A model generated the notes under the pieces. The model searched no databases. It had not been told where the DNA came from and worked only from the letters and a program-made list of their open reading frames with translations. The position numbers and the translations under genes were made by a program. Shown piece after piece: positions 1 to 7,537 of a DNA stretch of 20,281 bases. Source of the DNA: Bacillota bacterium (GTDB taxonomy: Bacteria; Bacillota; Bacilli; Paenibacillales; Paenibacillaceae); assembly GCA_023418755.1 (NCBI GenBank), contig JAEZZE010000426.1, positions 1 to 20,281 on the forward strand. Reading direction: 5' to 3'. Positions within the stretch are counted from its first letter, which is position 1. The number at the start of each line of letters is the position of its first letter.

Positions 1-485
1 TTGCCCTGCTCCGGATAAGGCCGGTGCATCGGGGAAGGCGCGGGCGACCAGCCCGCCTGATTACCGAAACCGTGCGTCCCGACCCCGGTGCGATCGTTGA
101 TCGCGTCGGTGCGTTGAATCGCATCGAACAGGCTGTAGAAATAAATGATCGGGATCAGAAACGCGAGCAGGACGACCGGAAGCGTGTTGCTGCCTTCGGC
201 TGCTTGTATAAGGGCCGTTATATCCAAAAAGAGCAGCATCATCAGGACGATGCCTTTGACCATCAGCCCTAAATACATATGACCGGTTCCGGGAATGAAA
301 AAGGCCAGCAGGCCCGCGACCCATTTTTTCTTCCTGCGGCTCCCCGGAAGCCGTTCCGGATGCGTGAGTGGCGCTCTGTAGCCAGGAGGCCAGTGCTGCT
401 GCGCCGCTTCTCCCGGATGGGCCGCCCCCGGATCCGGAGGCGGCGGATAGACTCCTTCTTGATTCCAATTGTCCGATTCTTTCAT
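1..485 (-). CDS. TM2-like small membrane protein, 3' end cut by window edge
   Basis: Reading the minus strand from an ATG at 485, an open frame runs off the window edge without a stop, so only the first 161 residues are visible. A GGAGGG ribosome binding site lies 8 bases before the ATG. The first 50 or so residues are Pro/Gly/His-rich and soluble. A basic RKKK cluster follows, then a hydrophobic pair of helices around the motif FIPGTGHMYLGLMVKG, and a second hydrophobic stretch ending in YFYSLFDA. The Gly-x-Gly-His-x-Tyr-x-Gly turn between helices resembles TM2-domain proteins, although the usual acidic residues are not obvious. The visible tail becomes Pro-rich again. Its function is unknown. 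It has its own promoter and is not clearly co-transcribed with the GNAT gene upstream. The membrane topology is well supported; the family label is tentative. Confidence 0.7.
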   Translation of the reverse strand, partial: MKESDNWNQEGVYPPPPDPGAAHPGEAAQQHWPPGYRAPLTHPERLPGSRRKKKWVAGLLAFFIPGTGHMYLGLMVKGIVLMMLLFLDITALIQAAEGSNTLPVVLLAFLIPIIYFYSLFDAIQRTDAINDRTGVGTHGFGNQAGWSPAPSPMHRPYPEQG

Positions 486-576
486 AGCCAATCCCTCCGA
501 CATTTAATTCCAGCGAGACGGATGCGTTCCCCGTCCCTTGCAAGTCTCCTTGCCGCGCGTCCGGCTTATTGACCTC

Positions 577-606
577 ATTGTAGCACGCTCCGTTTACGCC
601 CAACAA
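577..606 (-). promoter_or_regulatory. Sigma-A-type promoter for the TM2-like gene
   Basis: On the minus strand there is a TTGTTG -35 box (601-606) and a TACAAT -10 box (577-582) separated by 18 bases, with TGC directly before the -10 box (extended -10). The start codon is about 90 bases downstream, leaving an untranslated leader in which I see no recognised riboswitch. Confidence 0.55.
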
Positions 607-611
607 CGGCA

Positions 612-651
612 TTCGGACGGGGGCGAACCTAGGCTTAGGTCGGAGTCCGAA
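612..651 (-). terminator. Possible hairpin terminator after the GNAT gene
   Basis: TTCGGAC at 612-618 pairs with GTCCGAA at 645-651, and the loop holds a second small palindrome, CCTAGGCTTAGG (628-639). The hairpin starts 9 bases past the GNAT stop codon on the minus strand. There is no U-tract, so it would be a weak intrinsic terminator or only an mRNA-stabilising 3' structure. Confidence 0.35.
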
Positions 652-659
652 CCGGCCTC

Positions 660-1136
660 TTATAGGTTTACTTGGGCAGGCTTGCGCGTAAGCCGAACCA
701 TCGTAATCTCCGGAACCGGCTTGAATGTCTCCTCGCGTTCGAATCCGTATCTCTCGTAGAGCCGAAGCGCGGGATCGTTGCGGATTTCCGCCGTTACGCT
801 CCAAGCGGACGATGGGGGTTCCGCGGCGAGCACGCCATCCATCAGCTTCGCGCCGATCCCCTGACGCATGCAATCCGGGCGGACCATCATCCGACAGATC
901 GTAAAACGTATCGGCCCGTCCCGTTCGTACGACACGGCGCCGACCAATTCACCCTCCTCGTTCCTGCATCCGAGGAAGCTCTCCCCGCAGCGTTGCAGCG
1001 TTTGAATCGTGTCCTGCAGCGGCGGAAGATCGGCTACTCCGATCAGCGCCGCTTCGATCCTGTAAGCGGGATGCTGCAACGCCCACACCTCCTCCGCCGA
1101 TTCCCGAAGCCGGATGTCGAATCGTTGTATCTCCAT
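660..1136 (-). CDS. GNAT-family N-acetyltransferase
   Basis: This 158-residue protein has the length and pattern of a single-domain Gcn5-related acetyltransferase, which moves an acetyl group from acetyl-CoA to an amine. The central acetyl-CoA loop is visible as VRPDCMRQGIGAKLMDGVL (the R/Q-x-x-G-x-G/A signature, near residues 87-105), preceded by the strand FTICRMMV. The C-terminal ALRLYERYGFER is the usual motif B helix-strand. The ATG at 1136 has a good AGAGGA site upstream. The substrate cannot be told from sequence. The start codon lies only 22 bases past the U-tract of the gatB terminator, so expression probably relies on read-through from gatCAB or on a promoter I cannot see. Confidence 0.88.
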   Translation of the reverse strand: MEIQRFDIRLRESAEEVWALQHPAYRIEAALIGVADLPPLQDTIQTLQRCGESFLGCRNEEGELVGAVSYERDGPIRFTICRMMVRPDCMRQGIGAKLMDGVLAAEPPSSAWSVTAEIRNDPALRLYERYGFEREETFKPVPEITMVRLTRKPAQVNL

Positions 1137-1158
1137 CGTCCAAGTCCTCTTTCTTTAG

Positions 1159-1207
1159 AAAAAATAGCACAACGGCAAACCCAAGCTAAAATAAGGGTTT
1201 GCCGTTG
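1159..1207 (-). terminator. Strong intrinsic terminator after gatB
   Basis: CAACGGCAAACCC (1170-1182) and GGGTTTGCCGTTG (1195-1207) form a perfect 13-bp stem with a 12-base loop. On the minus strand it is followed a few bases later by a run of six T (1159-1164). It begins 15 bases after the gatB stop codon. Confidence 0.9.
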
Positions 1208-1221
1208 AATCGATATTCGGT

Positions 1222-2655
1222 TCAGCCTTTCAGCCGATCTACCAGCAGCTTGTTGACGAGGCCCGGGTTGGCTTTACCCTTCGTCTCCTTCATAATCTGT
1301 CCGACGAGGAAGCCGATCGCCTTCTCTTTGCCTCCGCGGAAATCTTCCACGGACTGCGGGTTGGCGGCGATGACCGAGTCGACGATCGCCAGAATGGCGC
1401 CTTCGTCGCTGATCTGAACCAAGCCTTGCTCCTCGACGATCTTCCGGGGAGACTTGCCGGACTCCAGCATGCTCTTGAACACCGTCTTGGCGATTTTCGT
1501 GCTGATCGTGCCCTTCTCGATCAGTTGGATCATCTCGCCCAATCCTTGTCCGGTGATCTTGACGGCGTCCAGCTCCAAATTGTTCGCATTCAAATAACCG
1601 AGCAGGTCGCCCATAATCCAGTTGGCCGACGCTTTGGCGTCGCTCGTATGCTTCAGGCTCTCCTCGAAGAAATCGGCCAGCCGCATCGATGCGGTAAGTA
1701 CGCCCGCGTCGTAGGAAGACAAGCCGTACTGTTCGATATACCGAGCTTGGCGAGCGTCCGGAAGCTCCGGAATCGAAGCCCGTACCCGCGCCTTCCACTC
1801 GTCGTCGATGTGAAGGCGAACGAGGTCCGGATCGGGAAAGTAGCGGTAATCGTGCGCTTCTTCCTTGCCGCGCATGCTGAACGTCTTGCCCTGGCTTTCA
1901 TCCCAGCGCCGCGTCTCCTGCACCACTTCGCCGCCGCCGTCCAGAATGTCCGCCTGCCGCAGCTCCTCGTATTCGAGGCCCCGCTGAACGCCGCGGAAGG
2001 AGTTCATGTTCTTCAGTTCCGCGCGGGTTCCGAATTTCTCCTGGCCGTACGGACGAATGCTGACGTTGGCGTCGCAGCGTAGGCTGCCCTCTTCCATCTT
2101 AACGTCGGACACGTCGCAATACTGCATAATCGCGCGCAGCTTTTCCAGATAAGCCTTCGCTTCCTCGGGCGAGCGGATGTCCGGCTCGGAGACGATCTCT
2201 ACAAGCGGCGTGCCGACGCGGTTGAGGTCGACGAGGGAACCGAGGCCGCCGTCGATATGCGTCAGCTTGCCGGCGTCTTCTTCAAGATGCAGGCGCGTAA
2301 TGCCGATTCGCTTCGTCTTGCCGTCCACTTCGATGTCGATCCAGCCGTTCTGCCCGATCGGCTGGTCGAATTGGGAAATCTGATAAGCCTTCGGCGAATC
2401 GGGGTAGAAATAATTTTTGCGGTCGAACTTGCACCACTCCGCGATTTCGCAGTTGATCGCCATCGCCGCCTTCATCGCGTACTCCACCGCCTGGCGGTTC
2501 AGCACGGGAAGAACGCCGGGGTGGCCGAGACATACCGGACAAGCGTGCGTATTCGGCGGCGCTCCGAAGGAAGTCGAACAGCCGCAGAAAATTTTGGATT
2601 TCGTATGCAGCTCGACGTGCACTTCGAGGCCGATGACCGTTTCGTATTTAGACAT
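1222..2655 (-). CDS. gatB: Asp-tRNA(Asn)/Glu-tRNA(Gln) amidotransferase subunit B
   Basis: GatB binds mischarged Glu-tRNA(Gln) or Asp-tRNA(Asn) and activates the side-chain carboxylate with ATP, so that ammonia from GatA can convert it to the amide. The protein has 477 residues, normal for the family. Its start MSKYETVIGLEVH is the family N-terminus. The four zinc-type cysteines are present as C24-x-C26 and C39-x-x-C42, followed by the signature KNYFYPDSPKAYQIS (residues 80-94). The C-terminal tail (about 330-477) is the GatB/YqeY tRNA-binding domain. The ATG at 2655 is preceded by GGAGGGGG, which rules out a 66-residue upstream extension that is only the antisense/out-of-frame end of gatA. 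It is the last gene of gatCAB, 14 bases after gatA. Confidence 0.98.
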   Translation of the reverse strand: MSKYETVIGLEVHVELHTKSKIFCGCSTSFGAPPNTHACPVCLGHPGVLPVLNRQAVEYAMKAAMAINCEIAEWCKFDRKNYFYPDSPKAYQISQFDQPIGQNGWIDIEVDGKTKRIGITRLHLEEDAGKLTHIDGGLGSLVDLNRVGTPLVEIVSEPDIRSPEEAKAYLEKLRAIMQYCDVSDVKMEEGSLRCDANVSIRPYGQEKFGTRAELKNMNSFRGVQRGLEYEELRQADILDGGGEVVQETRRWDESQGKTFSMRGKEEAHDYRYFPDPDLVRLHIDDEWKARVRASIPELPDARQARYIEQYGLSSYDAGVLTASMRLADFFEESLKHTSDAKASANWIMGDLLGYLNANNLELDAVKITGQGLGEMIQLIEKGTISTKIAKTVFKSMLESGKSPRKIVEEQGLVQISDEGAILAIVDSVIAANPQSVEDFRGGKEKAIGFLVGQIMKETKGKANPGLVNKLLVDRLKG

Positions 2656-2669
2656 GGTTGGGCCCCCTC

Positions 2670-4130
2670 CTAAGACAGCGCCGGACGCAGATCGCGGAAT
2701 CCGGCTTGGCTTTCGTATGCATGCGCGGCGCGCAGAACCGTCGATTCGTCGAACGGCTTGCCGATGATTTGCAATCCGACCGGCAGTCCTTCGGCCAATC
2801 CGCACGGAACGCTGATCGCCGGTACTCCCGCCAGACTGACGGGTATCGTGCAAATATCGTTCAAATACATCGTCAGCGGATCGCCTACCTGCTCGCCCAG
2901 CTTAAACGCCGTCGTCGGCGCGGTAGGACCGACGATCAAGTCGTATTTCTCGAACGCTTGATCGAAGTCGCGCTTGATCAACGTCCGCACTTGTTGGGCT
3001 TTCTTATAATAAGCGTCATAATAGCCCGAGCTCAGCGCATAGGTACCTAACATGATTCTTCTTTTCACTTCGGGACCGAAGCCTTCGCTGCGCGAGCGGC
3101 GGTACAAGTCGAGCAGATTGGCCGGGTTGTCGGCGCGCACGCCGTACCGGACCCCGTCGAACCGCGCCAGGTTGGAGGAAGCCTCCGAGGAAGCGAGCAA
3201 ATAGTACGTGGCGACGGCATATTCCGTATGCGGGAGCGAGATTTCCTCCCAGACAGCGCCTAGCGATTCGAATACCTTCAGCGCTTCCAGCACGCGCTCC
3301 TTCACTTGAGGATCGATGCCTTGTCCGAGGTACTCCTTCGGCACGCCGATGCGCATGCCCTTCACGTCGCCCGTAAGCGCGGACAAATAGTCCGGAACGT
3401 CGACGTTGGCCGACGTAGAATCCCGCTCGTCGTGGCCGGCGATCGCTTGCAGAACGTAGGCGGAATCCTCCACGTTTTTCGTGATCGGTCCGATCTGGTC
3501 CAGCGAAGAGGCGAACGCCACGAGGCCGAACCGCGAGACGAGGCCGTAGGTCGGCTTCAGTCCGACGACGCCGCAATAAGCCGCGGGCTGACGAATCGAG
3601 CCGCCGGTATCCGATCCTAACGAAAAGTACACCTGGCCCGCCGCGACGGAAGCCGCCGATCCGCCGCTGGATCCGCCCGGAACGCGTTCCGGGTTCCACG
3701 GATTGCGTACCTCCCGATAAGCGGAGTTTTCGTTCGAGCCGCCCATCGCGAACTCGTCCATATTCAGCTTGCCGATCGTGACGGATTGGGCCGAGCGAAG
3801 CTTCGATACCACCGTCGCGTCATAGATCGGATCGTGGTTATCGAGGAACTTGCTGCCGCAAGTCGTGCGCAAGCCTTCCGTAACGATATTGTCCTTGATG
3901 CCGGCGGGAACGCCGAACAGCAGCCCTCGGTCTCCTCCGGACGCCAACTGGGCGTCCATCGCCTGAGCCTCCTTGCGGGCTTCCTCTTCGTTCAAGGTCA
4001 GAAACGCGCCGATTTTTTCGTCCGTCTCGCGGATCCGCTTGTAGGAATGCTCGACGAGTTCGGTTACGGATAATTGTTTATTTTGAAGGCGATTATGTAG
4101 TTCGGACAGTCTAAGGTCGAAAACCGACAT
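2670..4130 (-). CDS. gatA: Asp-tRNA(Asn)/Glu-tRNA(Gln) amidotransferase subunit A
   Basis: GatA is the glutaminase of the transamidosome: it releases ammonia from glutamine and sends it to GatB. The 486-residue protein belongs to the amidase-signature family. Its Ser-cisSer-Lys catalytic triad is intact: K79 in GVPAGIKDN, cis-Ser S154 in the GGSSGGS loop and nucleophile S178 in DTGGSIRQPA. The positions 79/154/178 match the numbering known for bacterial GatA. The order gatC-gatA-gatB with gaps of 19 and 14 bases indicates one operon. Nothing is unusual in length or motif content. Confidence 0.98.
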   Translation of the reverse strand: MSVFDLRLSELHNRLQNKQLSVTELVEHSYKRIRETDEKIGAFLTLNEEEARKEAQAMDAQLASGGDRGLLFGVPAGIKDNIVTEGLRTTCGSKFLDNHDPIYDATVVSKLRSAQSVTIGKLNMDEFAMGGSNENSAYREVRNPWNPERVPGGSSGGSAASVAAGQVYFSLGSDTGGSIRQPAAYCGVVGLKPTYGLVSRFGLVAFASSLDQIGPITKNVEDSAYVLQAIAGHDERDSTSANVDVPDYLSALTGDVKGMRIGVPKEYLGQGIDPQVKERVLEALKVFESLGAVWEEISLPHTEYAVATYYLLASSEASSNLARFDGVRYGVRADNPANLLDLYRRSRSEGFGPEVKRRIMLGTYALSSGYYDAYYKKAQQVRTLIKRDFDQAFEKYDLIVGPTAPTTAFKLGEQVGDPLTMYLNDICTIPVSLAGVPAISVPCGLAEGLPVGLQIIGKPFDESTVLRAAHAYESQAGFRDLRPALS

Positions 4131-4149
4131 GCTTTGCTCCTCCTAATCT

Positions 4150-4437
4150 TTATTCCAGAACCGCGGGCACTTTGAATTGGCCGTCCTCTTCTTCCGGAGC
4201 GTTGAGAAGAACTTTCTCGACCGGCCAGGAATCCTTCGCTTCGTCTTCTCTCATCACGTTGGCGAGAGGCAGAACGTGGCTCGTCGGCTCGATGCCGTCC
4301 GTATCCAATTGATTCAGCTTCTCCGCGTATTTAAGAATGGCGTTGAGCTGTCCCGCGAACTGTTCCTTCTCCGCGGCGGACAGGTCGAGACGGGCCAGAT
4401 TGGCGACATGCTCGACGTCTTTGATCGTAATGCTCAT
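4150..4437 (-). CDS. gatC: Asp-tRNA(Asn)/Glu-tRNA(Gln) amidotransferase subunit C
   Basis: GatC is the small subunit that wraps around GatA and stabilises its contact with GatB. The 95-residue protein begins MSITIKDVEHVANLARLDLS, the typical GatC helix, and contains the conserved middle segment around DGIEPTSHVLPLANVMREDE, where GatC contacts the other subunits. The ATG at 4437 has a strong AAGGAGGG site 10 bases upstream. It is the first gene of the operon and directly follows a near-consensus promoter. Confidence 0.97.
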   Translation of the reverse strand: MSITIKDVEHVANLARLDLSAAEKEQFAGQLNAILKYAEKLNQLDTDGIEPTSHVLPLANVMREDEAKDSWPVEKVLLNAPEEEDGQFKVPAVLE

Positions 4438-4482
4438 ATTGGCATAACCCTCCTTGTTTCCGCATTTCCGCTCATTCTTTTC

Positions 4483-4511
4483 ATTATATCGGACAAACTA
4501 AGCGAACTCAA
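4483..4511 (-). promoter_or_regulatory. Sigma-A promoter of the gatCAB operon
   Basis: On the minus strand TTGAGT (4506-4511) and a perfect TATAAT (4483-4488) are separated by exactly 17 bases. The gatC start is about 45 bases downstream of the -10 box. No T-box or other leader structure is visible in the short leader. Confidence 0.85.
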
Positions 4512-4565
4512 TGCGTGCCGGAAGCGTTAACCGTCGTCGAAACGGGTAAAATAATGCCACGCGAT

Positions 4566-4587
4566 GCAGGAGCGACTACGCTCCTGC
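4566..4587 (+). other. Perfect hairpin just upstream of the EAL gene
   Basis: GCAGGAGCG (4566-4574) and CGCTCCTGC (4579-4587) form an uninterrupted 9-bp stem with the four-base loop ACTA. It lies between the divergent gatCAB promoter and the EAL gene, 28 bases before that gene's ribosome binding site. No U-tract follows, so it is not a normal terminator. It could be a 5' mRNA stabiliser or a protein-binding site. No clear promoter for the EAL gene was found; TAAAAT about 20 bases before the hairpin is a weak -10 candidate. Confidence 0.5.
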
Positions 4588-4629
4588 TCGCGCCGCCAAT
4601 AATAAATGGATCACAAAGGGGACCTTGCT

Positions 4630-5709
4630 ATGCCTCGTTATCATCGTACGTTCCGTTCCGCTCCGCTCAGGGATGCCGGAAGGGTTGAATTTGCGGCCGA
4701 AGCTCCCGATTTGCGCGAATCGCTACAGAGAACGATCGAAGAAATAGCGAATCGGAACGAAGAGGCCGCCGAGCCGCTTGAGATGCGTTACGAGGATCAG
4801 AAGCAGCTGCTTATGCTCATCGGCAGGCTCCAACGACAACTGGCTGCGGCGGACGCCGGTTCCGTTCGTTGTCGGATTCAATATGCGGCAGGCGAGAACG
4901 AACCGGAGGATGGCGAGGAGGAATCCGGCGAGAAGGCCTGGATTCCGCTTCCCGATTTATTCGGCGAGATCGGGGGCGTCAGCGTGCCGGATTACATTTT
5001 GCGCCGTCATTTTACCGTCTATCTGCAACCGATCGTCCGCCCGGACGGAGATGTCGCCGGATACGAATTTTTGACGCGACCGATGCCGGAGCAAGCCCCC
5101 TTCCGACCCGCGGAGCTGTTCGAAATCGCGAGAAAGATCGGCCAGCACTCCTTCCTCGACCGCTCGGCCCGGCAGATCGCCATCCGAATGGGCGCGGCTC
5201 ATCTCCCGCCGGGTACGAAACGCTTCGTCAACTTCCTTCCTTCGTCTCTGTATCGACCCGAGAATTGCTTAAAATGCACGTTCGACGCGATCAGGGAAAC
5301 GGGAACGGATCCCGGCGATTGCGTCTTCGAGGTGATAGAGTCGGAGCCACTGGACGATCCCAGGCTGCCCGGAATATTCGATGTGTACCGGCGCGAAGGC
5401 GTTCGCCTCGCCATAGACGACGTAGGAACCGGGTTCGCAACGCTCGACGTCGTCGAAAGGCTTCAGCCCGATTACGTAAAAATGGATCGCAGATGGGTCA
5501 GCCGCTGCGACGAGGATTCCGGAAAACAGCGATACATCGAACGTTTGCTGGACCGGGTGTCGCGTTTCCACGGAGTCGTGCTGGCGGAGGGGGTCGAACG
5601 CCCGGAAGAGTGGGCGTATTTGAAGCGGGCGGGAGTACCGCTGTTCCAAGGCTACTTGTTCGGAAGAGCCATGCCGGTTCCCGCGAAAGCTCCCGCTACT
5701 ATCGGTTGA
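4630..5709 (+). CDS. EAL-domain c-di-GMP phosphodiesterase
   Basis: The EAL domain hydrolyses the second messenger c-di-GMP to pGpG. The domain spans about residues 125-350 of this 359-residue protein. The signature itself reads EFL (E146). The other metal and catalytic positions are present: N201 in FVNF, E234 in FEVIES, D263-D264 in AIDDVGTGF, K284 in DYVKMDR, E320 in LAEGVE and Q340 in FQGYLFG. An active enzyme is therefore expected. The first 120 residues are charged and helical with no recognised domain and no membrane segment, so the protein is probably cytosolic. The ATG at 4630 is chosen because AAAGGGGA lies 7 bases before it; an in-frame ATG at 4606 has no such site. It is alone on the plus strand, between two minus-strand units. 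Confidence 0.9.
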   Translation: MPRYHRTFRSAPLRDAGRVEFAAEAPDLRESLQRTIEEIANRNEEAAEPLEMRYEDQKQLLMLIGRLQRQLAAADAGSVRCRIQYAAGENEPEDGEEESGEKAWIPLPDLFGEIGGVSVPDYILRRHFTVYLQPIVRPDGDVAGYEFLTRPMPEQAPFRPAELFEIARKIGQHSFLDRSARQIAIRMGAAHLPPGTKRFVNFLPSSLYRPENCLKCTFDAIRETGTDPGDCVFEVIESEPLDDPRLPGIFDVYRREGVRLAIDDVGTGFATLDVVERLQPDYVKMDRRWVSRCDEDSGKQRYIERLLDRVSRFHGVVLAEGVERPEEWAYLKRAGVPLFQGYLFGRAMPVPAKAPATIG

Positions 5710-5714
5710 TTCCC

Positions 5715-5755
5715 GCTAGCCGCCGTTAGCCGCCGTTAGCCGCCGTTAGCCGCCG
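5715..5755 (+). repeat. Tandem 10-bp repeat after the EAL gene
   Basis: The unit CGCCGTTAGC occurs three times without change at 5721-5750, with a near copy before it (GCTAGC from 5715) and a partial copy after it. It starts six bases past the EAL stop codon. The core GCCGTTAGC of each unit is the exact reverse complement of GCTAACGGC at 5800-5808, inside the terminator of the convergent gene. Confidence 0.85.
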
Positions 5756-5784
5756 CCATCCGTCGCAAAGGTTGCCCCTAACGC

Positions 5785-5832
5785 AAAAAAACATCGGACG
5801 CTAACGGCCCGCAGGCCGTTCCACCCGATGTT
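5785..5832 (-). terminator. Intrinsic terminator of the 5848-6231 gene
   Basis: A two-part stem pairs AACATCGG (5790-5797) with CCGATGTT (5825-5832) and, inside it, AACGGCC (5803-5809) with GGCCGTT (5814-5820) around a CGCA loop. On the minus strand it ends in a run of seven T (5785-5791, the last two within the stem). It starts 15 bases after the stop codon. It may also stop plus-strand transcripts from the EAL gene, though no U-tract is present on that side. Confidence 0.85.
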
Positions 5833-5847
5833 CTTGGCGTTCTTCGA

Positions 5848-6231
5848 TTAAATCCAGGCCTTCAGGTTCACCTGGCGGATGAACTCTTCGCGGCTGAGCA
5901 CTTCCTTGCCCGAGTCGTCCGCCGGCTGTTCGTCCGCTTGATCGCCGTTCATAATTTTCCTGAACAGCTCTTCGTTGCGGGTCGCCAAGGCGAAGTCGAT
6001 CAGCGCTTCCTTCTCGATCCGGTCGGCCTCCAGTTCCAGGAGCGTCCTCTCCAGCTCGATATCGGAGCCGGGCACGTAAAATTGTCTATTGGCTTTAGGC
6101 ACGCGAATAATATAATCGAATGCGCTGTCGTTATTGCGGTCATAGGCGATAATGTAGCCATATTCGCCCACGGGCAAATTCTGCTCAAACCGGTCATCCA
6201 CGATGACGATTCTTTCCCCCAGCTGCAGCAT
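5848..6231 (-). CDS. Hypothetical protein, SH3/KOW-like N-terminus
   Basis: I do not recognise this 127-residue protein with certainty. It has no membrane segment or signal peptide. Residues 1-55 look like a small beta-barrel: LGERIVIVDDRFE, then PVGEYGYIIAYDR, then FDYIIRVPKANRQFYVP, a pattern of short strands and Gly turns seen in SH3/KOW-type folds. Residues 56-95 are a charged helix (ELERTLLELEADRIEKEAL) and the C-terminus is acidic, ending KAWI. The ATG has a strong GGGGAGGAG site. It has its own promoter and terminator, so it is a single-gene unit. It is a real gene by all signals; any function assigned from the fold would be a guess. Confidence 0.8.
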   Translation of the reverse strand: MLQLGERIVIVDDRFEQNLPVGEYGYIIAYDRNNDSAFDYIIRVPKANRQFYVPGSDIELERTLLELEADRIEKEALIDFALATRNEELFRKIMNGDQADEQPADDSGKEVLSREEFIRQVNLKAWI

Positions 6232-6267
6232 GCCGATTCTCCTCCCCTAATCTCCCGGAATACTACT

Positions 6268-6292
6268 ATCCTACTAGAAAAGTAGGATTATA
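6268..6292 (-). promoter_or_regulatory. -10 box with overlapping palindrome before the 127-residue protein gene
   Basis: On the minus strand a perfect TATAAT (plus-strand 6287-6292) is followed at once by the palindrome ATCCTACT-n5-AGTAGGAT (6268-6288), which shares two bases with the -10 box and would cover the transcription start. No good -35 box is found 17 bases upstream. This arrangement is typical of a repressor operator or a 5' stem; without a U-tract it is not a standard terminator for the M24 gene that ends at 6326. Confidence 0.5.
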
Positions 6293-6325
6293 TGCAAATG
6301 CCGCGAATCGGGAGCATAGGAATAG

Positions 6326-7537
6326 CTACAGCACGTACAGCTTTTCGGGCGATTTCGTATGCGTCCGGCAACCGTTCTCCGTGACGAGATAAGTATTCTC
6401 GATGCCGACGACGCCTTGTCCGGGAAACGTAAACTTGGGCTCCACGGCCAACGTCATGCCCGGCTCCAGCGGATCGCGGAAGCCTCTGGCCAGCACGGGC
6501 CACTCGTCGATCTCGAGTCCGATGCCGTGACCCAGAAACTTCACCTGGTCCTTTCCGAAGCCCATGAAGTGACCGGCGAGCCCGGCTTCAGCGGCCGTTT
6601 CGAGCGCTTGGACATAGATCCGTTCGGGCGGCGTTCCCGGTCGAAGCAGCCGCTCCGCTCCTCGAAGGATTTCTTCCGATACCCGATAAGCCGCTTCCAG
6701 CTCGGGGCTCAGAGTCCCGATGACCGCCGTGCGGGTTTGGTCGATCACGTAGCCGTCGATGCAGCAGCCGAGATCGAGCAGTATCGGTTCGTCCCGGCCG
6801 ATCGGACGCCGGCTTACGCTCTTCGGCGCGGCCGGCGACAGCCCGCGTCCTCCGGCTGGCCCGTCGAAATACGAAGGCTCGGCGGCAGCTTCCCCCGCGG
6901 AGACGATGCCGGTCATGATCTCCTGGTTATAGCCGCGCATGCGCAGCAGGCCGATATGGCCTCTTCTGCGCGTGGCTTGCTCGATGATCGCCATCAGCTC
7001 GAGCTCCGTCATGCCCGGCGTCAGCGCCGCGAGGCCTTCTTCCAGAGCGGCGGCGACGGCTTCCGCGGCATTCTCGATCCGGTCGATCTCGTAAGCGGAC
7101 TTCGCGCTGCGAACGGTTCGAAGCAACGCCGATGCGTCGACGATGCGGGCCGAGGGGATCGCCTCTCCAAGCTTCAAGTAGAGCTGGGCGGGCATAACGT
7201 CGAGATCGGAGCCGATAAGGGGCCGGTCGCCGCCTTCCGAAGCCGGGAAACTCTGCGGGTAGTCCTCCCGAAGCTGCTCGCCGAACGCTCGGAACGACAA
7301 CAGCTCGGTCGTTCTGATCTTCGACTCCTCCAACGCTCTTACCAGGCTTCTTCTTACGTAAAAGGTCGGCTCCCCGTCAGTCGGAACGAAGACGTATCCC
7401 GCCTGCATCGAACCGGTGAAATAATAAATGCCGACATTTTGCGTGACCAGACAGCCGGCCATTCCGGCCGAAGCGAGCTTCGCTTGCAGTCCGCGGACGC
7501 GATCGGACCATTCGCCGCTAGGCGGAACAATGCTCAT
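6326..7537 (-). CDS. M24-family metallopeptidase (Xaa-Pro peptidase type)
   Basis: M24 'pita-bread' peptidases remove residues next to proline, as Xaa-Pro aminopeptidase or dipeptidase, using two metal ions. The 403-residue protein has a creatinase-like N-terminal domain (about 10-140) and the catalytic domain (about 150-400). All five metal ligands can be placed: D255 in LLDLGCC, D266 in VIDQTRT, H337 in FLGHGIGLEIDEWP, E366 in AVEPKF and E380 in GIENTYLV. No signal peptide is seen, so it is likely cytosolic. The ATG at 7537 is preceded by AAGGAG; the longer frame from 7582 is rejected because its start codon falls inside the -10 box of the promoter. The exact substrate preference is not known. 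Confidence 0.9.
   Translation of the reverse strand: MSIVPPSGEWSDRVRGLQAKLASAGMAGCLVTQNVGIYYFTGSMQAGYVFVPTDGEPTFYVRRSLVRALEESKIRTTELLSFRAFGEQLREDYPQSFPASEGGDRPLIGSDLDVMPAQLYLKLGEAIPSARIVDASALLRTVRSAKSAYEIDRIENAAEAVAAALEEGLAALTPGMTELELMAIIEQATRRRGHIGLLRMRGYNQEIMTGIVSAGEAAAEPSYFDGPAGGRGLSPAAPKSVSRRPIGRDEPILLDLGCCIDGYVIDQTRTAVIGTLSPELEAAYRVSEEILRGAERLLRPGTPPERIYVQALETAAEAGLAGHFMGFGKDQVKFLGHGIGLEIDEWPVLARGFRDPLEPGMTLAVEPKFTFPGQGVVGIENTYLVTENGCRTHTKSPEKLYVL

Noticed and set aside
61..873. Long minus-strand frame of 270 codons covering the TM2-like and GNAT genes
   Set aside because: It is out of frame with two genes that have good ribosome binding sites and family motifs, and its product is Arg/Gly/Ser-rich with no pattern.
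4438..4480. T-box or other riboswitch before gatC
   Set aside because: The leader is only about 45 bases and contains no specifier loop or T-box sequence.
4869..5729. Second plus-strand frame of 286 codons within the EAL gene
   Set aside because: It is the +1 shadow of the EAL frame, with an Arg-rich product and no motifs. I considered a frameshift but the EAL frame is intact from end to end.
5715..5755. CRISPR-like array
   Set aside because: Units are 10 bp and directly adjacent with no spacers, and no cas genes are present.
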